This document shows positions 20,708 through 33,327 of a stretch of DNA of 64,000 nucleotides, piece by piece. Within the stretch, counting starts at the first letter, position 1. Every line of letters starts with the position of its first letter. Position numbers and translations under genes: made by a program. The notes under the pieces were generated by a model. That model worked only from the letters and a program-made list of their open reading frames with translations. It was not told the DNA's origin and did no database searches. Origin of the DNA: Stenocarpella maydis (Eukaryota > Ascomycota > Sordariomycetes > Diaporthales > Diaporthaceae); NCBI GenBank assembly GCA_002270565.1, contig NQMI01000095.1, positions 124,001 to 188,000 on the forward strand. The letters run 5' to 3'.

Positions 20708-23036
20708 CCTGAGGAGTCAGGACTTGGCATGTGTGGAAGAATGGGATTGCGATGGAGTCACAGTCGTTGAAATGAAGAAGATGTTTCTGCCGGGTTCACT
20801 GAAAAATATGGCTTATGTAAAGTAAAGGTAAGTACACTAATGCCCGGTGCTTGCACCCCTGCAGACCCACCTACAGGCACTACTCCCTGGAGCCGGGAAA
20901 GTGAACCTTGCTCTGCCCCTCTCAGTTCGGATGGTCTACGGAGTACCGCGTACTACATACGAACACAACACATCTGGTTCACACGCTACCCTTGTTTACT
21001 CCATTGCATTTAAGACGACGCGCATAGCACTCAACAAATGCCACTTCTGGTAGGCTGACTTGGTCTCTCACTGCGATAATTGGCCAACTGTCGGTCAACG
21101 ACGCACTCGTTTCAATTTCTAGCGCCAGAGAGAACACCCTCGAACTAAAGCAGCTGGCCGGTTTGCTATTCGTCCAGAATAGTCTATGAACGGGATCCTA
21201 ATACACTATATACTCAGATGGTTCGCCAGAATTCCCAGCCTCTAATTAGTAGTGATATCTTCATTCTAATTAGTTTATGGGAGAACCCTAACTCAGCCCA
21301 GGGGGCCTAGGAAGGGGGCCCTCGCTCTGGGTGCGCGGAGGGCCTTCATGGAAGCCCTTCCTCTAGGTACCTGAAGGGCCCTACTGGGTGGCGTGGAGGG
21401 GGTTCACTGGAGGAGTGAGTGAGGCGAGTGATGAAGACGAATCGCCTCCGCGCCTATTTAAGCCGTAGTAAGTCGGCGCAGCTGGGATAGAGCGTGCGGG
21501 ACAGACCCTGTCTTGGGAAGAGACATCACGCGTTCTACAAGAAACCGGGTGGCCAACAGTTCGAAGTGCCACCAACCAGGCAACTGCGGCTGCACCCAGG
21601 CTGGCAAGCGTATCTGACAAAAGGTAAGAGACTTTAATGCAGAGAATGCCTGAGCGTCAGGATACCTGCTTCTGCCCTGTCGACCACCGGAACAGACGCC
21701 GTCGCGTCGACCATGGCTATACTTGTAGCTTTCTTGGGCGCAACAAGAAGGTACTTACTCAAACATCTGGCTGCGATATGATAGGAAGTAAGACCTACCA
21801 GGACTGGGGCCCAGTCGTTGTACTGCGGTATTGGAAACGAAGTATGGCGAGCCTCTGTGTGGTCTCTCGAGCATTCGTCTTTGCCATGCACAAAGAGACA
21901 ATTCCCGAATCCTCAACTCGAGAATGATTCCAAATTGGATTGGTATCCCCAAGCCTATCTCGCCCTCAGACCGTGAACCACAGTCCCCAGCGCAAATAGT
22001 CAGTCCTACCGCAGTTCTCTAGATTTCTTCCTCGGTAGCTACCACCTGGCAGGAGGAAATCTCGCCAAGCTTTGCCCAGCAACCGTCGATCCGGATCCGC
22101 CTCACGCCAGATCCGGGGATTCTGTAGTTCTCAGGACTCCGGGCTTTTGAAGAACAAAACTGAGAGTGCGAACATTCGGAGTTTTGAACGATGAGCCTGG
22201 TCCGGCTGGTGGGAACGGTGTGTGGGCGGCGCGATCGTGGAGAGTGTCATTAACAAGCAGGGGCCATGGGTGCGTCGGGAGGGGCCCAACGACGAGGGAT
22301 GTCGCTCGCAGCGCTCTTATGTCGACAACGGCGAGCTGCGTGATATCGTTCGGGTGGTTGTGCATTCAGGCCGCAGCCGACCGGGAAGACTCACGCCCTC
22401 AGCTGGTTCCATGCCATGCCGAATTCAGCAACGACAGAAAATAAGACGCTGTGCCTATGACGCTACACCAAGATGGCAATGAAGGCTACGGGGGCAATCA
22501 AGCTTCGCCGAGACCTCTGGCACTTCTTCACAATACCACGCACGGTAGTGGGGAGGACCAGGTAGGCCGGCGCTTATAAGCTGCAGCTATTGTAGATGGG
22601 CTGGAGCTGGCCAATGATCTGCACACCTAGATTATCCACACCAGACTGCCTATCGCCAGTCTTGCCCTCCTCACTCAACCTATTCTGGCAAACACAGCAA
22701 TCTTTCGGAGCTCGTTGCAATCTCCAAAGGAACCTTCCAAAAACAGTCGAGGTCCCGTGTCAATACCACCATACGGCACCATTTGCCGGCATGGATCGTG
22801 TCCACCCTGCTCCTCCCTCCCGGCTCCGAGGGTCCCGTCGGTGTTCCCCTGGTAGATAGATGATGGGCCAGGGGCGGCGACCTGGGTCAGGTCTCCAAGT
22901 TGATATAAAGATTATACCAAGCCGCCTGCCATCCCGTGTTTGAAGGCTTGGCGCTGGCATCAGTAATCGAGTCCCTCATCACCAAGTCTGTCTGTTGTTT
23001 GGCGTGATAACCTCTGGATTGCCCCTCCGAGCCAAG
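20708..23036. other. Intergenic region, 2.3 kb
   Basis: No convincing gene. An AT-rich patch with a repeated CTAATTAGT motif lies at 21,240-21,280. GC-rich G-runs and short CCTCTAGGTACC-type repeats lie at 21,300-21,420. Short frames on both strands around 21,630-22,490 overlap each other and have no motifs. The last ~200 bp are the promoter side of the secreted-protein gene. Confidence 0.45.
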
Positions 23037-23828
23037 ATGTTTTCCTCAATCAAGACCCTCGCCTCTCTATTCCTGCTCTCCCTCCTTGCCAGTCCGGCCT
23101 CTGCCGTGACATGGTACTTCCTAAGATACTACCCAGCCAGCGGGGCCCAGTTCACCGAGTTTTCCGGCTCCATGGTCGTGCCCCCGCTCCCCGCCGCCGC
23201 GACCTACTACCTCTGGCCCGGCCTGCAGCCCACTGACAATTCGGGCGTGTACCAGAACGTGCTGGACGGCCGATCCGGCACGTGGTATCTGGGCTCTGGG
23301 TGGTGCTGCAGCAACCCCTCGCTGGCCTGGGGCTCCGGCTTCAACACTTATGCGGGCGAGACAAACACCTTTAGCAATGTCAGGGTCGATGGCACGAACT
23401 GGCAGTCGACCACCGTGCACGGCAGCACAGGCACCACCAAGACGGACACGTTCCCGCTGAGCTCCAAGACCTTCAACCAGGCCATCTTTGCTATTGAGTT
23501 GTAAGTCCGCCCCCGCCCTTTCTCAACTCGATTTCAAGTGGCGCAGAAAGAATCTCGCTGCGAATTTGAAAGGGAGCAATCAGCGCAATGTGGACGAGAC
23601 TGATGAGAGTGGCCGCGCAGGTACGATGTTCCCTGGAACTTTGGCGCGCTCACCTTCAAGAACGTAACCATTGTCGCGACGGGCAGCTCGAGCTCCTCGT
23701 GGTGCACGTCCAGCCCGGAAAACTACAACGGCGCAACTAAGTACGCGATTACCGGCGCGAAGGCATCCGTGTCCGGCACGACGGTTACCTGCACGATCGA
23801 CTCGGTCGTGTTGCAGGCTCCCGCCTGA
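23037..23828 (+). CDS. Small secreted protein of unknown function
   Basis: Two exons, 23037-23500 and 23621-23828, joined across a 120-bp intron, give 223 residues. Residues 1-23 are a clear signal peptide (hydrophobic LFLLSLLASPASA, cleavage after ASA). The mature part is rich in Ser, Thr, Gly, Trp and Tyr. It contains WPGLQPTDNSGVYQNVL and a paired-Cys GWCCSNPSL, then SSWCTSSPENYNG and VTCTIDSV. The four Cys could form two disulfides. The pattern of alternating hydrophobic strands suggests a beta-sandwich like those of secreted lectin- or hydrolase-type proteins, but no catalytic motif is recognised. A NVT sequon is present. Expected to be extracellular; a cell-wall or host-interaction role would be a guess. 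Confidence 0.8.
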
Positions 23829-24099
23829 GGTGTGCACAAGGTGCTGAACCTCATTGTGTAGAGGGGCTCTCGCCTTGCGCTCTGGGTCTCTGGGTCTCTA
23901 GGTCTCTGAATCCTTGCGAGATATCTGTAATCTGGTTATGCATCAATGATTCATGGGGTAACTCCCGCTTTCGCTGTATATATCCAATGCTAATTGCTGC
24001 CCGAATGCCAATGCCCCCCATCCCGTTAGAAATCGACCATTGAACTCCAAGAATGCAATAGAAACTGAATATCTCGGTCGTGGGCCCTACTAGAAGAAG

Positions 24100-25407
24100 C
24101 TATGAGCGTCCGGTGCTGGAGACTCTCGCGATCTCCTCCACGCCCTCGGTCTGTGGCCCAAGAAGCGCCGTCTCCTCATCGACAACCTTCTTCGCCTGCG
24201 GCTTGTTCTTGGGGGGCTGCGGCTTGTGCAGGGCCGACCACAGCGTACTCGCTATGATGATAGCGCCGCCAAATAGGCTCCAACCGCCGGGCAGCACGCC
24301 CCAGATTGCCCAGTCGAATATCAGGGCAAAGATCACCTGGGTATACAGCATGGACGTGGCCTTCGGGCTCTTGTCAAGCTGTAGGCCGGACGTGAGCAGG
24401 AACTGAAGGACGAATCCCAGGCAGCCGAGAAGGACCAACAGGGCCCATTCCCGCAGGGATTTGGGCATTGTGAAACCTATGCCCGGCGCGGCCAACAGAG
24501 CCACTGCGGAGCCGACGGTGGCGATCAGGGCGAAGTAATTGACTGAGATAAGGGCGTGGGCCCTGTCGCCCATGATGCGAATTGTCGTGTACGCGCCGGA
24601 CGCACCAACAACCCCGAGGATGGCAAGCACAATGGCTAACATGCGCTGCGAGGGAGTGACATCGTCCAGGTCACCTCGGGCAGAGTCCGCGTGGATATGG
24701 TCATTGACCTTGCCGAAGATGGACTCTGGGTGCGCGATAAAAACCACGCCCACCAGAGCGATCAAGCCGGCGAGGAGCTCCCCGCGGGCGAAAGGCTGGC
24801 CCAGAACGAGGTAGCATGCCCAGGCGGTGGTGATTGGGACCAAGAAGCGGAAGACGGTTGCCTCAGCGAGGGGGAGATAGTGGACGGAGTCTGCGGGAGT
24901 GTCAGTATTGCATTCGACGCATGCACGCATCCCATCCGGGCTGGCCTCCCGGGGATGGTCTCACAATATAATGTGAAGAGCCCCATGAACCCGAACAGAG
25001 CCCTCAACACCAGCCAGCCCCTGATCTGCGGGTGGCCCAGTGGAAAATAAGGCACAGAAGTCCACCACATATACAGGGTGCTCAGTACGAAGGTTATACC
25101 CATACGGGCCGTGATGATCTGGTAAGCTTGTCAATATTATTCCAAAAGTTTTCTGAAATTCATTGGGGGGGGGGGAAACGGGCAAAATAAATGGGCAGAC
25201 CTGAAGTGTGTGAAAACCGGCACCGCCTTGCTGCAAAAAGCGGGCAATGGCGTCCATCGACGCGCCACAGACAACGGATGAGAGGATTAGAAGGGCACCC
25301 TTGTTATTTTGCCATATTGACCGCCGGACGCTTTGGTCTCGCTCCGTAGCTGACACATCTTCATTCTCGACTCGAGGGGCGTTCTCGCCGCCATTGCTCG
25401 AAGCCAT
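24100..25407 (-). CDS. EamA/DMT-family multi-pass transporter (SLC35G-like)
   Basis: Three exons on the minus strand (25407-25201, 25118-24965, 24890-24100) give 383 residues. The introns are 82 and 74 bp; the first donor is GTCTGC. About ten hydrophobic helices form two EamA repeats. The first includes WQNNKGALLILSSVVCGASM and, across intron 2, LYYSVHYLPLAEATVFRFL, the hallmark of this subgroup. The second spans about residues 205-335 and includes SVNYFALIATVGSAVALLAA and KATSMLYTQVIFALIFDWAIWG. The N- and C-terminal tails are hydrophilic (KPQPPKNKPQAKK at the C-terminus). Drug/metabolite transporter fold; the substrate is unknown. It lies tail-to-tail with the secreted-protein gene (about 270 bp between stops). 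Confidence 0.88.
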
Positions 25408-26542
25408 ATCGGTCGTGTTGCAACGTAAAACAGCAGTGAGATGTCAAGCTGGGAAACCCAAGGCGAGAAGACGCGTGAGGGGCCTGGACGAGACAGAGCA
25501 AGGAAAGATGGCCGACACGGAGAACCAGAAAGGCAGCTTGCACTATAATAAGAAAGTACTTGACGGAAACACCGAGTACATTGTACAAGAGTCATTGGAC
25601 CGGGCGCAGGCCCTCGTGACAAAATTCTGCACTCGGCATGGATGACCCATCTCCACTCGTCTTTACGCCGAACGGGAGCCCGATTGCGTTGTGCACGTAG
25701 ACACACCTTGGCCGATCCTCCGGGTTCCTAGCGCCGGAGGAGTGGCCTACCTATCCGAATGTGCTGCATGGCGTCCAGGTCAGGAGGCTGTTGGTGCCCT
25801 GTTGGTGCTTGAGCCATTGGTGTTATTCCCGGGGCTTCCTATTGAATTCTGTTTCGAGTACCCCATGCACCGTCAAGTATTCGCTGGTGACTGTGCCAAG
25901 AGATCTGAACACGTCGTCGACTCCGGATCTCTGAGTGACAGGTCCAAGAAGCAGACGAGATACCTATTGGGAGACAGCAAACTGATCCATTGACGTCTTC
26001 TGTTGTCCAGCCGAGTGGCAGAACCTACCCGTATCCGACCCCCACCAATTCTTATTCGCCCGGACCCTGCCGAGCGATCCCAAGCTGACGCCGACCCGAA
26101 GTGCTAGATACTCCCTTAAAAAGTCGCACAAATTCGCATGCCTCCGCCTGGCACTTCAGAACACCGACCCATCTTTTGATTTACCCTACCCGGTCGATGA
26201 ACACTACAACAATGATCTAGCAGTTCCTCCCGCCTCTCTGGTCCCTTCCCAGTGTGGGCAGCTCTGGCAATATCCACGTTGACGTGGATAAGCTCAAAAT
26301 TGGCGGCATCGTCACGGGATTGAGTGTCTCTGGAGTGATAGTCACGGTCTTGCTTCTGAACAGATGCTGTCAGGTCTGTAGTGGTCTTCGAAGAAACACG
26401 CGAGATCCAAACTCGGCCGAGGACAAACATCGAGCTCGGGCATATGTGACCGCGGTCACTGCCTGCCCTCCTCCTATCGAGCTCCGGGCACCCGGCAAGC
26501 CGGCTTCCGACGAATGCGATAACAGAATCATCGATTCGCATC
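25408..26542. other. Intergenic region, 1.1 kb
   Basis: Divergent spacer between the transporter (-) and the hydrolase (+). Short frames on both strands only; no gene supported. Confidence 0.5.
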
Positions 26543-27907
26543 ATGCTTCCGGAACCAGCGCTTTCCATCACGATTCCCAGCGTTCACGATGATGCCACCC
26601 TTGAATGCCGCATCTACCATCCTCACTCATTGGCCGCAAACCCTCGAGCCCCTCCATGGCGCAAGCATGCTGCCATCCTCGCTCACCCCTACGCGCCCCT
26701 GGGGGGCTGCTACGACGACCCGGTCGTTGAGGCCCTGGCTGCCACCCTGCTGAGACAGGGCTTTCTCATTGGCACTTTCAACTTCCGCGGCGCGGGCAAC
26801 TCAGGGGGTAGGACCAGTTGGACGTCAAAGGCCGAGAGGAGTGACTACATGTCTTTCGTGGGATTTGTCTATTACTATGTGCACTACCTCGATCCTTTCC
26901 GACGAGAGAAGGCTCCTGGGGGCACACATAGCCTGCCGATGCCTCCCCTGACCAACCAGTCCGGCACCAGCGATGCCCCAGAACCAGGGACTGTTGACAA
27001 CCGTTCTGTCTTCCTCCAGTGCGGCTACTCCTATGGCGCAATGATAACGAAGCTCCTCCCACCTCTCGAATCTGTCTTGGAGTTATTTGAGGCCCCAAAG
27101 AATGCCTCGGCAGCAGCAGATATACGGCTCCGAGCACAGCATCTTGCCGAGCAGCAAAACTTCATACTGGCCAGTGCACGTGCGGCCCTTATGGAGCCAA
27201 TTAGTCCAATGTCCCCCAGAAAGGCAACCGCAGGCCTGCGGATAGGAGGTGATGAAGACAAGAGACGAAGTCAGGACCACGGAGGAAGGAGGAGCTTTGC
27301 CATGGATGCGGAGGAGAAGGTTCGGGCCGGCGTGGCAGAGCTCATGAAGAAGACAAAGATGCACCAGCTCCATAACCACCGCAGGAAGGGCAGTCAGCTG
27401 AAGGATAGGGACGAACCAGCCAGCACAGGAAGGGCAGAAGCGGGCAAGGGCAAAGAAATAGACCACCTGCCGCCCGTCGCCGGACTGCCCTCACCCTTGG
27501 TCGCCTATCTACTGGTCTCGCCGCCGGTGGGATGGGCTACCAGCCTGATGACGATGAGCCTAGGCAACCCCGTGTCGAGCCTCTTCGGACGGCGACCTCG
27601 AGCCAGGAGCAAGGGGCGAGAGGAGCATGCCGCCGCGCCGGGTCCGATAGAGTCAAAACAGGAGAGGCAGAAGCTGGTCGACAACCCGACGCTCGCCATC
27701 TACGGCGACTCGGACGTTTTTGTGGCCGTCAGGCGCTTCCGGGACTGGGCGGCTAGGTTGCAGTCCGCGCCCGGGTCCCGGTTTAGAGCCCACGAGATCT
27801 CGACGGCCGGCCACTTCTACGTCGAGGAGGGAACCATGCAACGGCTTTCTGAGGCTGTGGGGACGTTCTCGGGGGAGTTGTTGGCGCGGACTGAGCAAGG
27901 ATCGTGA
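26543..27907 (+). CDS. Alpha/beta hydrolase with a long charged insertion
   Basis: Single exon, 454 residues. The early strand-loop reads AILAHPYAPLGGCYDDPVV, then GFLIGTFNFRGAGNSGG, the NFRG-type oxyanion region seen in fungal alpha/beta hydrolases. The nucleophile elbow is CGYSYGAM (Ser about residue 165). A basic, low-complexity insert of about 120 residues (roughly 185-310) separates it from the second half of the fold. That half has PSPLVAYLLVSPPVGW, the acid Asp in LAIYGDSDVFV, and the catalytic His in STAGHFYVEEG. No signal peptide is seen, so it is likely cytosolic. Uncharacterised fungal proteins of this type exist; the substrate is unknown. Confidence 0.85.
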   Translation: MLPEPALSITIPSVHDDATLECRIYHPHSLAANPRAPPWRKHAAILAHPYAPLGGCYDDPVVEALAATLLRQGFLIGTFNFRGAGNSGGRTSWTSKAERSDYMSFVGFVYYYVHYLDPFRREKAPGGTHSLPMPPLTNQSGTSDAPEPGTVDNRSVFLQCGYSYGAMITKLLPPLESVLELFEAPKNASAAADIRLRAQHLAEQQNFILASARAALMEPISPMSPRKATAGLRIGGDEDKRRSQDHGGRRSFAMDAEEKVRAGVAELMKKTKMHQLHNHRRKGSQLKDRDEPASTGRAEAGKGKEIDHLPPVAGLPSPLVAYLLVSPPVGWATSLMTMSLGNPVSSLFGRRPRARSKGREEHAAAPGPIESKQERQKLVDNPTLAIYGDSDVFVAVRRFRDWAARLQSAPGSRFRAHEISTAGHFYVEEGTMQRLSEAVGTFSGELLARTEQGS

Positions 27908-30655
27908 CCAAGTCCCCTGTCTCTTGCTGTTTCATTTCATCGTTGTCGCCGTACTGGCTTCAACATGCTGGATGGTGTTGGGTGATGGGTTTTTGATGGT
28001 GCATTAGAATTAAGAATTACGATACCCTTGGATAACCCCCATTGTTACATATGAATATTGCCTATCAGACATTCTGGCGTAAGACCACGTGCGTTTTCCT
28101 GTTTTCAGAAGTACACGCACGACTGATCCTCCATCTTCGGTTTCGTGAACCCCTTTCTCAGCTGCATGGCTAGCCGTTATACGTAGTGCGTCATGGTCAG
28201 ATCTTGGTCAGCAAGAGCGCGTTAGTGTGATATTATTTTGCAAGTTGACAGTGCAAGCAATACCCTGATCAGTCAGAAGCATATGATCTACGCCTTTTCA
28301 CAAGGGAAAGAAAAAAAAAGATACGGACACACAAAGGTATGTGGCTGTGAAACGTGCATTTCTGCCGCATCACCTTGCTGGTAGACCTTGTGTAAAAGTT
28401 CCATACAGTCAGTCTTCACATGCTTGCCCAGTTTACCAGCCAGCCATTCCCCACCAACTCACCCCTCCATTACCCCATGGGGTTGCACCGCGGCCCTGTC
28501 GGCGATGTCGGCGATGTCGGAGGGGGGGGGCCTTTGACTCGCGTGATGTCTGGAGCCTCCATCCTTTTTCAAGGTCAGCCAGGGTCCAACTACCTGGAGC
28601 CCACACGGAGACAATAGCTGGTGTGGGTGGGACGCGGAATGCAGGTCTCAGTAAACTACCTCGATTACCTGCAGGCAGAGATGCAGCCTTGTCAGATGCT
28701 GGCTGCTTTGTTGCTTGGCAGGAAGCGGACAGGTCTGAATGCTGGCGCGCGGATTGCACTTCTTTACCTCCGACGGTCTTTTTTTCTTTCTCCCCACCCC
28801 TGAATTCTTTATTGCAAGCATCCGAGGCCGTGCGTTTGCCTGCTTCTCCGTCGTCTTTCCATCCGTCCGCTTCTAGCTCACGGACTTGTAAACCCCCATC
28901 GGCCAGCGCGGCTAAATTTGCCATTTTCCTCGGCGGATGCATGGGAAATCGCAAAGGGAGACGAGGCCTTTTCCATGAAGATCCCCCCTTTTCTCCTCTA
29001 CCGAAGCGTGAAACCAACGGCGGCCTTGCCCGTTCTGAGCCAACCGGCGGGACAACGGCGTCGTCCTGTCTTGGGTGTGCATGTGTTGTCAAATAGGGCA
29101 AGTCGGATGGATGACCATGGCTGAACCTCCGGCTCAGCCCACACAGTACCTACTCGCCCATGGGCGTGGGGCCGTTGTCTGTCGTCTGTGTGGTTTGGTT
29201 TGAGCGTGCATGTGAAGCCTGGTGAGACTCAATCAGGAGCCGGGAGGGAGGTCATACAAAGTCAGGTTCCAGTCAAGCCAGGTAGGTCAGCATCCCTCCA
29301 GCTTGGTTCGTCTCACATCAGACTACACACGGAGTAAACCAATGCGACTGGACGGGCTGCTGGGTGCTAGCAAAGGCGCACACATATCCTCGACGTTGGG
29401 TGCCGTTCTTGGCTGCCGTGCAGGTGCCGCTGGGTGGCTGGCGGTGTGGGCAGGGGACGGGAGAGAGGCGCCGAAAGGAGAGGAGAAGTGGTCACAAGGC
29501 ACGCCTGATGCAGGCCATCCTCGACAATCCCATCTTGTGTGTCCTTGTTTCTCTCTCGCCGTTTGTACCCTCGCACCCCCGGGAGAGACGACATCGGGCA
29601 TGATGTTCCCTGTCCAGCCCCAGCTGACCGTACACCAGGCGTGCTGATGCCGTGCGTGCGTGTGCGTGGGTGCAGCACGCGGCAGGAGGAGGTGGTGGTG
29701 GTGGTGATGGAGATGATGTACACTAGACTCTGGTTGTCTGGGTGGCCCCGGCAGTACCGCTTATTGTTCCCAGGTAGGTAGACAAATCTGGAGAAGGTGG
29801 TGTGGATCAGCTGTAGGGGCAGGACAGAGAGGTGACTGCGCGGCCGTAGTGTACTACAGTATGTACTCCGTAGATCAGATCCGGGGCCGCAGGTGACCCT
29901 TCTTCTGCCTTGGTTGCTTCACACGTCAATGGGTATAATGCGCCAATCATGGGGCTGGCCTTGTCATCTGTAACCAGGCAAGTAGTTGAGCCTGCAGCGG
30001 TGGGCCCAATGGGCCTGACAGACCGGTCGAACCTGGCGGGGTCCCCAGGTCCCCCAGCCCGAAGATGTCATTAGTGTACCTTGGTGCTGTAGACTATACA
30101 TACTAGCCTGCTTCTTGTACGGCCTGCGTTGCCTGCCTCGTCCCCGCCGTCTTTCTCGTCGGTCCTCGTACATCATCTCCCTTCTCCCTGTCGCAACTTT
30201 GTTAGACTATCGAATTTGATACATTACTCGTTCATATTCTTCCCTGGTCGTTGGAACTGGCCTTCTCTGTCGTAGCGTAGCTGGACCGGCCCCCGGTTCC
30301 AAGCACAGTTCCAGCTTTGGAACCTCCAACCATCTCAATCCTCTTCCACACGCCTGCGTCTCTCCTTTGTCTCCTTGCAACTTATCCTTGAACCGAGCAC
30401 CTTGGCTGCTATTCCCACCCTACGAACTACGCCGCACTACTCAGTTCCGTCTCCCTGTTCCTGAATACATGCAAGCGTAGCAGGACATACGCACTCCCCC
30501 TCCCTAGCACCAGCTCGAACACTCCAAGAAACAAAGACGGTACGCGGCCGGGCACACAAGTCTCAATGACAACCTGAAGGAACCCACCGATAAAAACTGA
30601 AGCAATTCCAAATGCGCCGACAACGACGACAGTCCTGCTCCTCCTACTCGTTGCG
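27908..30655. other. Intergenic region, 2.7 kb
   Basis: No gene supported. Long open frames on both strands at about 28,340-29,100 overlap one another and have composition-driven, motif-free translations. A GTG/GGT microsatellite (about 29,687-29,708) and a G-run near 28,521-28,529 are present. The 30,200-30,650 stretch is C- and T-rich, as in a 5' leader of the lipase gene. Confidence 0.5.
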
Positions 30656-33327
30656 ATGAACCAATACCTGCACGTCCTACAACCACCCGCCCACACCCAT
30701 CGCGATGGACAGCAACCCGCCGTGAAGCAGACGGGCCCATCGGGCGCATCGCCCGCCCACCGTCTCTCAAAGCTCATCAAGGGTGCCAACGGCTATCTTT
30801 GTCCAGCCCAAGATGCAAAGACCAACCCCGAGGCCGACGAGTCCCGCAAGATCGAGGAGCGCAAACACATCCTCGCCTTGCGCATGAAGAACGTGAGTCT
30901 ACGGCCCACGTCTTCCTGTGCTTGCCGACCCTAACCCATGTGCAACCCACACAGGCGACTTCGGCGTCACAATGGACCTCGGCAGCCCAGGAACTCGACC
31001 TCCTCGAGGGGAACCACAAATGGAAAGCAGAGGAGAATGGCGTCGACGGCGTTTACCGACCCGACGTTGTGCGCGAGCGCATCCGCGAGCTCGACGACGC
31101 CCGCACCGCCTGCGACATCCGCCGAATGCTCCATCTCGTGAGGACGGCCCTGTCGCGTGAGCTCGGGGGTCTCGGCAACATCGACTTGTACAGGCATTCA
31201 TACATCGGAACAAAAGACCTTATCGAGCAGTACGTACGTTCCTCAGTAAAGACCATTGAGGATCTCGTGGAAAAGAGCGGTTATCCCGGCGCATTACCTG
31301 ACGGCTTGGACCACAATGACATCCTCGAAGCCCTCGTTCAGACACGACAAAGCTACGGCAGGTCTGCCCTGCTTCTGAGTGGGGGAGGCACCTTTGGAAT
31401 GATGCACGCCGGCGTTTTGAAGGCCATATTCGAGGCCGACCTCCTTCCCAGGATCATCTCGGGCGCCTCGGCGGGCTCCATCGTCTGTGCTGTCTTCTGC
31501 ACCAGGACGGCGGACGAGGTGCCGGACGTCATCAGTCAATTTCCCTATGGCGATCTCGCAGTCTTCGAGGAAGAGGGTAAGGAGGAGACAGTACTTGACC
31601 ACGTCAAACGGCTGCTCACCGAGGGCTCATGGTCGGACATCAAGCACTTGAAGCGTGTGATGAGGGGCCTGCTTGGCGATATCACCTTCCAGGAAGCATA
31701 CAACCGGACCAGGAAGATCTGCAACATCTCAGTCTCCACCGAGTCGATATACGAGCTACCGAGGCTCCTGAATTACGTCACTGCGCCCAATGTTATGATC
31801 TGGTCAGCGGTGGCCGCTTCGTGCTCGGTGCCTTTTATCTTCAGCGGCGCTACGCTTCTCGTCAAGGACCCCCAGACTGGCGAGCATATGCCATGGAACC
31901 CGAGCCCCCAGCGATGGGTCGATGGATCTGTGGACAACGACTTGCCGATGACGAGGCTAGCAGAGATGTTCAACGTGAACCACTTCATCGTGTCCCAGGT
32001 CAACCCCCATGTCGTTCCCTTCCTCGCCAAGGACGACAGGCTGTATTCGGAGCACGACGATTCTCGCCCAGAGCGATTTGGGACGTCCCATAACTCGACC
32101 CTTACGACCACGCTCACGACATTGGCCAAAGACGAGGTCTTGCACAGGCTGCAATTCCTTGCCGAGCTAGGAATCTTCCCCACGGCCGTTACCAAGCTCA
32201 GGAGTGTCCTGAGCCAGAAATATTCGGGCGATATTACGATCCTGCCTGAGTTCAACGTACAGGATCTTCCCCGCATCCTCAAGAACCCGTCAGTCGAGTT
32301 CATGGAACGAGCTACTCTGGCGGGCGAACGGGCCACGTGGCCGAAATTGAGCAGGATAAGGGACCGTTGCACCGTGGAACTGGCAATCGACCGGTCGATT
32401 CAGGTCGTTAGAGCGCGGTGTATCTTCAGCCAGAGCCAGGTCGACTTGCGTAGACTTGTCACTGGGGCGGAGAGACTGGGGCTGAAGACGTCCTTTTCTC
32501 ACGGCCTGCACACTGCTGCTTCGACCGGGCCGGCGGCTGCTGGTGTGAACTCGCAGTCGACTCCCACCTCAGACAAGGCCAAGCTCCGGCACCAGCGCCG
32601 GGGCTCGGGGAGCAGCATTCCCATGCTCGCGAGACACCGCAGACACGTGGCTGACACCGAGAACGCCGTCACAGACGACGATACCGCGGACGAGGAGCGC
32701 CTGGAGCTCGGGATGAGGCGAAGTGGGGTTGCATCATCCTTGGCAGGACGGAGGGACATGCCTAACAAGCCCAGACTCAAGAAGTCACTGAAGGGCCTCG
32801 CAGTCTCGCTATCAAACCTCGGGCCAATGACCAGCCCGATCCCCGCCTACGCCGGCGGGACAGAAAAGGAGAGAAGCGAGTTCGATTTCTCGAAGCCTTT
32901 GGAACCGCCGAAGGCGCCTGCTCCAGTGGTGGATTTGTTGACTACTCCACTTCGGCCCCCTACTCGTCTCCTTGGGTCTCCAATCGCATTCTCACGATCT
33001 TCGCCGCACCTGATGTCCTGGCCTTCGCCACGGCTGGACATCGGGTCACCCACAACCGGCGACCTCGACACCTCGGATCTGCACACCAGCGATGGCGATG
33101 CCGACTCGAGTGCAGCAGACAGCACCTCGGACCCTGACCCTTACACGCAGGCCTGGCTCCCTGGCGAAGATGATACGCCTCGCAAAGACGACCGTCCGGC
33201 CGATATAGAGATAACATTGGAGCGGGCCGATACCTCTGACGACGGGGTAGGAGTGTCGCCGTTGGCTGCGGCTCTCGCAGATGACGAGAAAGACACGACA
33301 GACGGCGGGGATGGACTGTGGGATTGA
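30656..33327 (+). CDS. Patatin-domain triacylglycerol lipase (Tgl4/Tgl5-like)
   Basis: Two exons, 30656-30892 and 30955-33327, give 869 residues. The N-terminal DUF3336-type region (LALRMKN-ATSASQWTSAAQELDLLEGN and the following helices) precedes the patatin core. The core has the oxyanion loop LLLSGGGTFGMMHAGVLK, the nucleophile GASAGS (Ser about 251) and the catalytic Asp in WVDGSVDNDLPM (about 402). The C-terminal ~250 residues are disordered and acidic. This Ser/Asp-dyad family degrades storage triacylglycerol on lipid droplets. The TGA at 33325-33327 is followed directly, in the same frame, by 62 open codons of the same acidic, Gly-rich character, ending at TAG 33514-33516. The natural end of the protein may therefore be further downstream. 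The ATG at 30656 is the first in frame. Confidence 0.9.

Noticed and set aside
21634..22490. Several 60-96-codon frames on both strands
   Set aside because: They overlap one another and lack motifs, signal peptides or credible splice structure.
25247..25645. 132-codon plus-strand frame antisense to the transporter start
   Set aside because: It overlaps the first exon and promoter of the EamA gene and has no recognisable features.
28341..29101. Long open frames on both strands (251 codons plus, 222 codons minus)
   Set aside because: They overlap each other almost fully, have GC-driven composition and no domain or signal; neither can be preferred.
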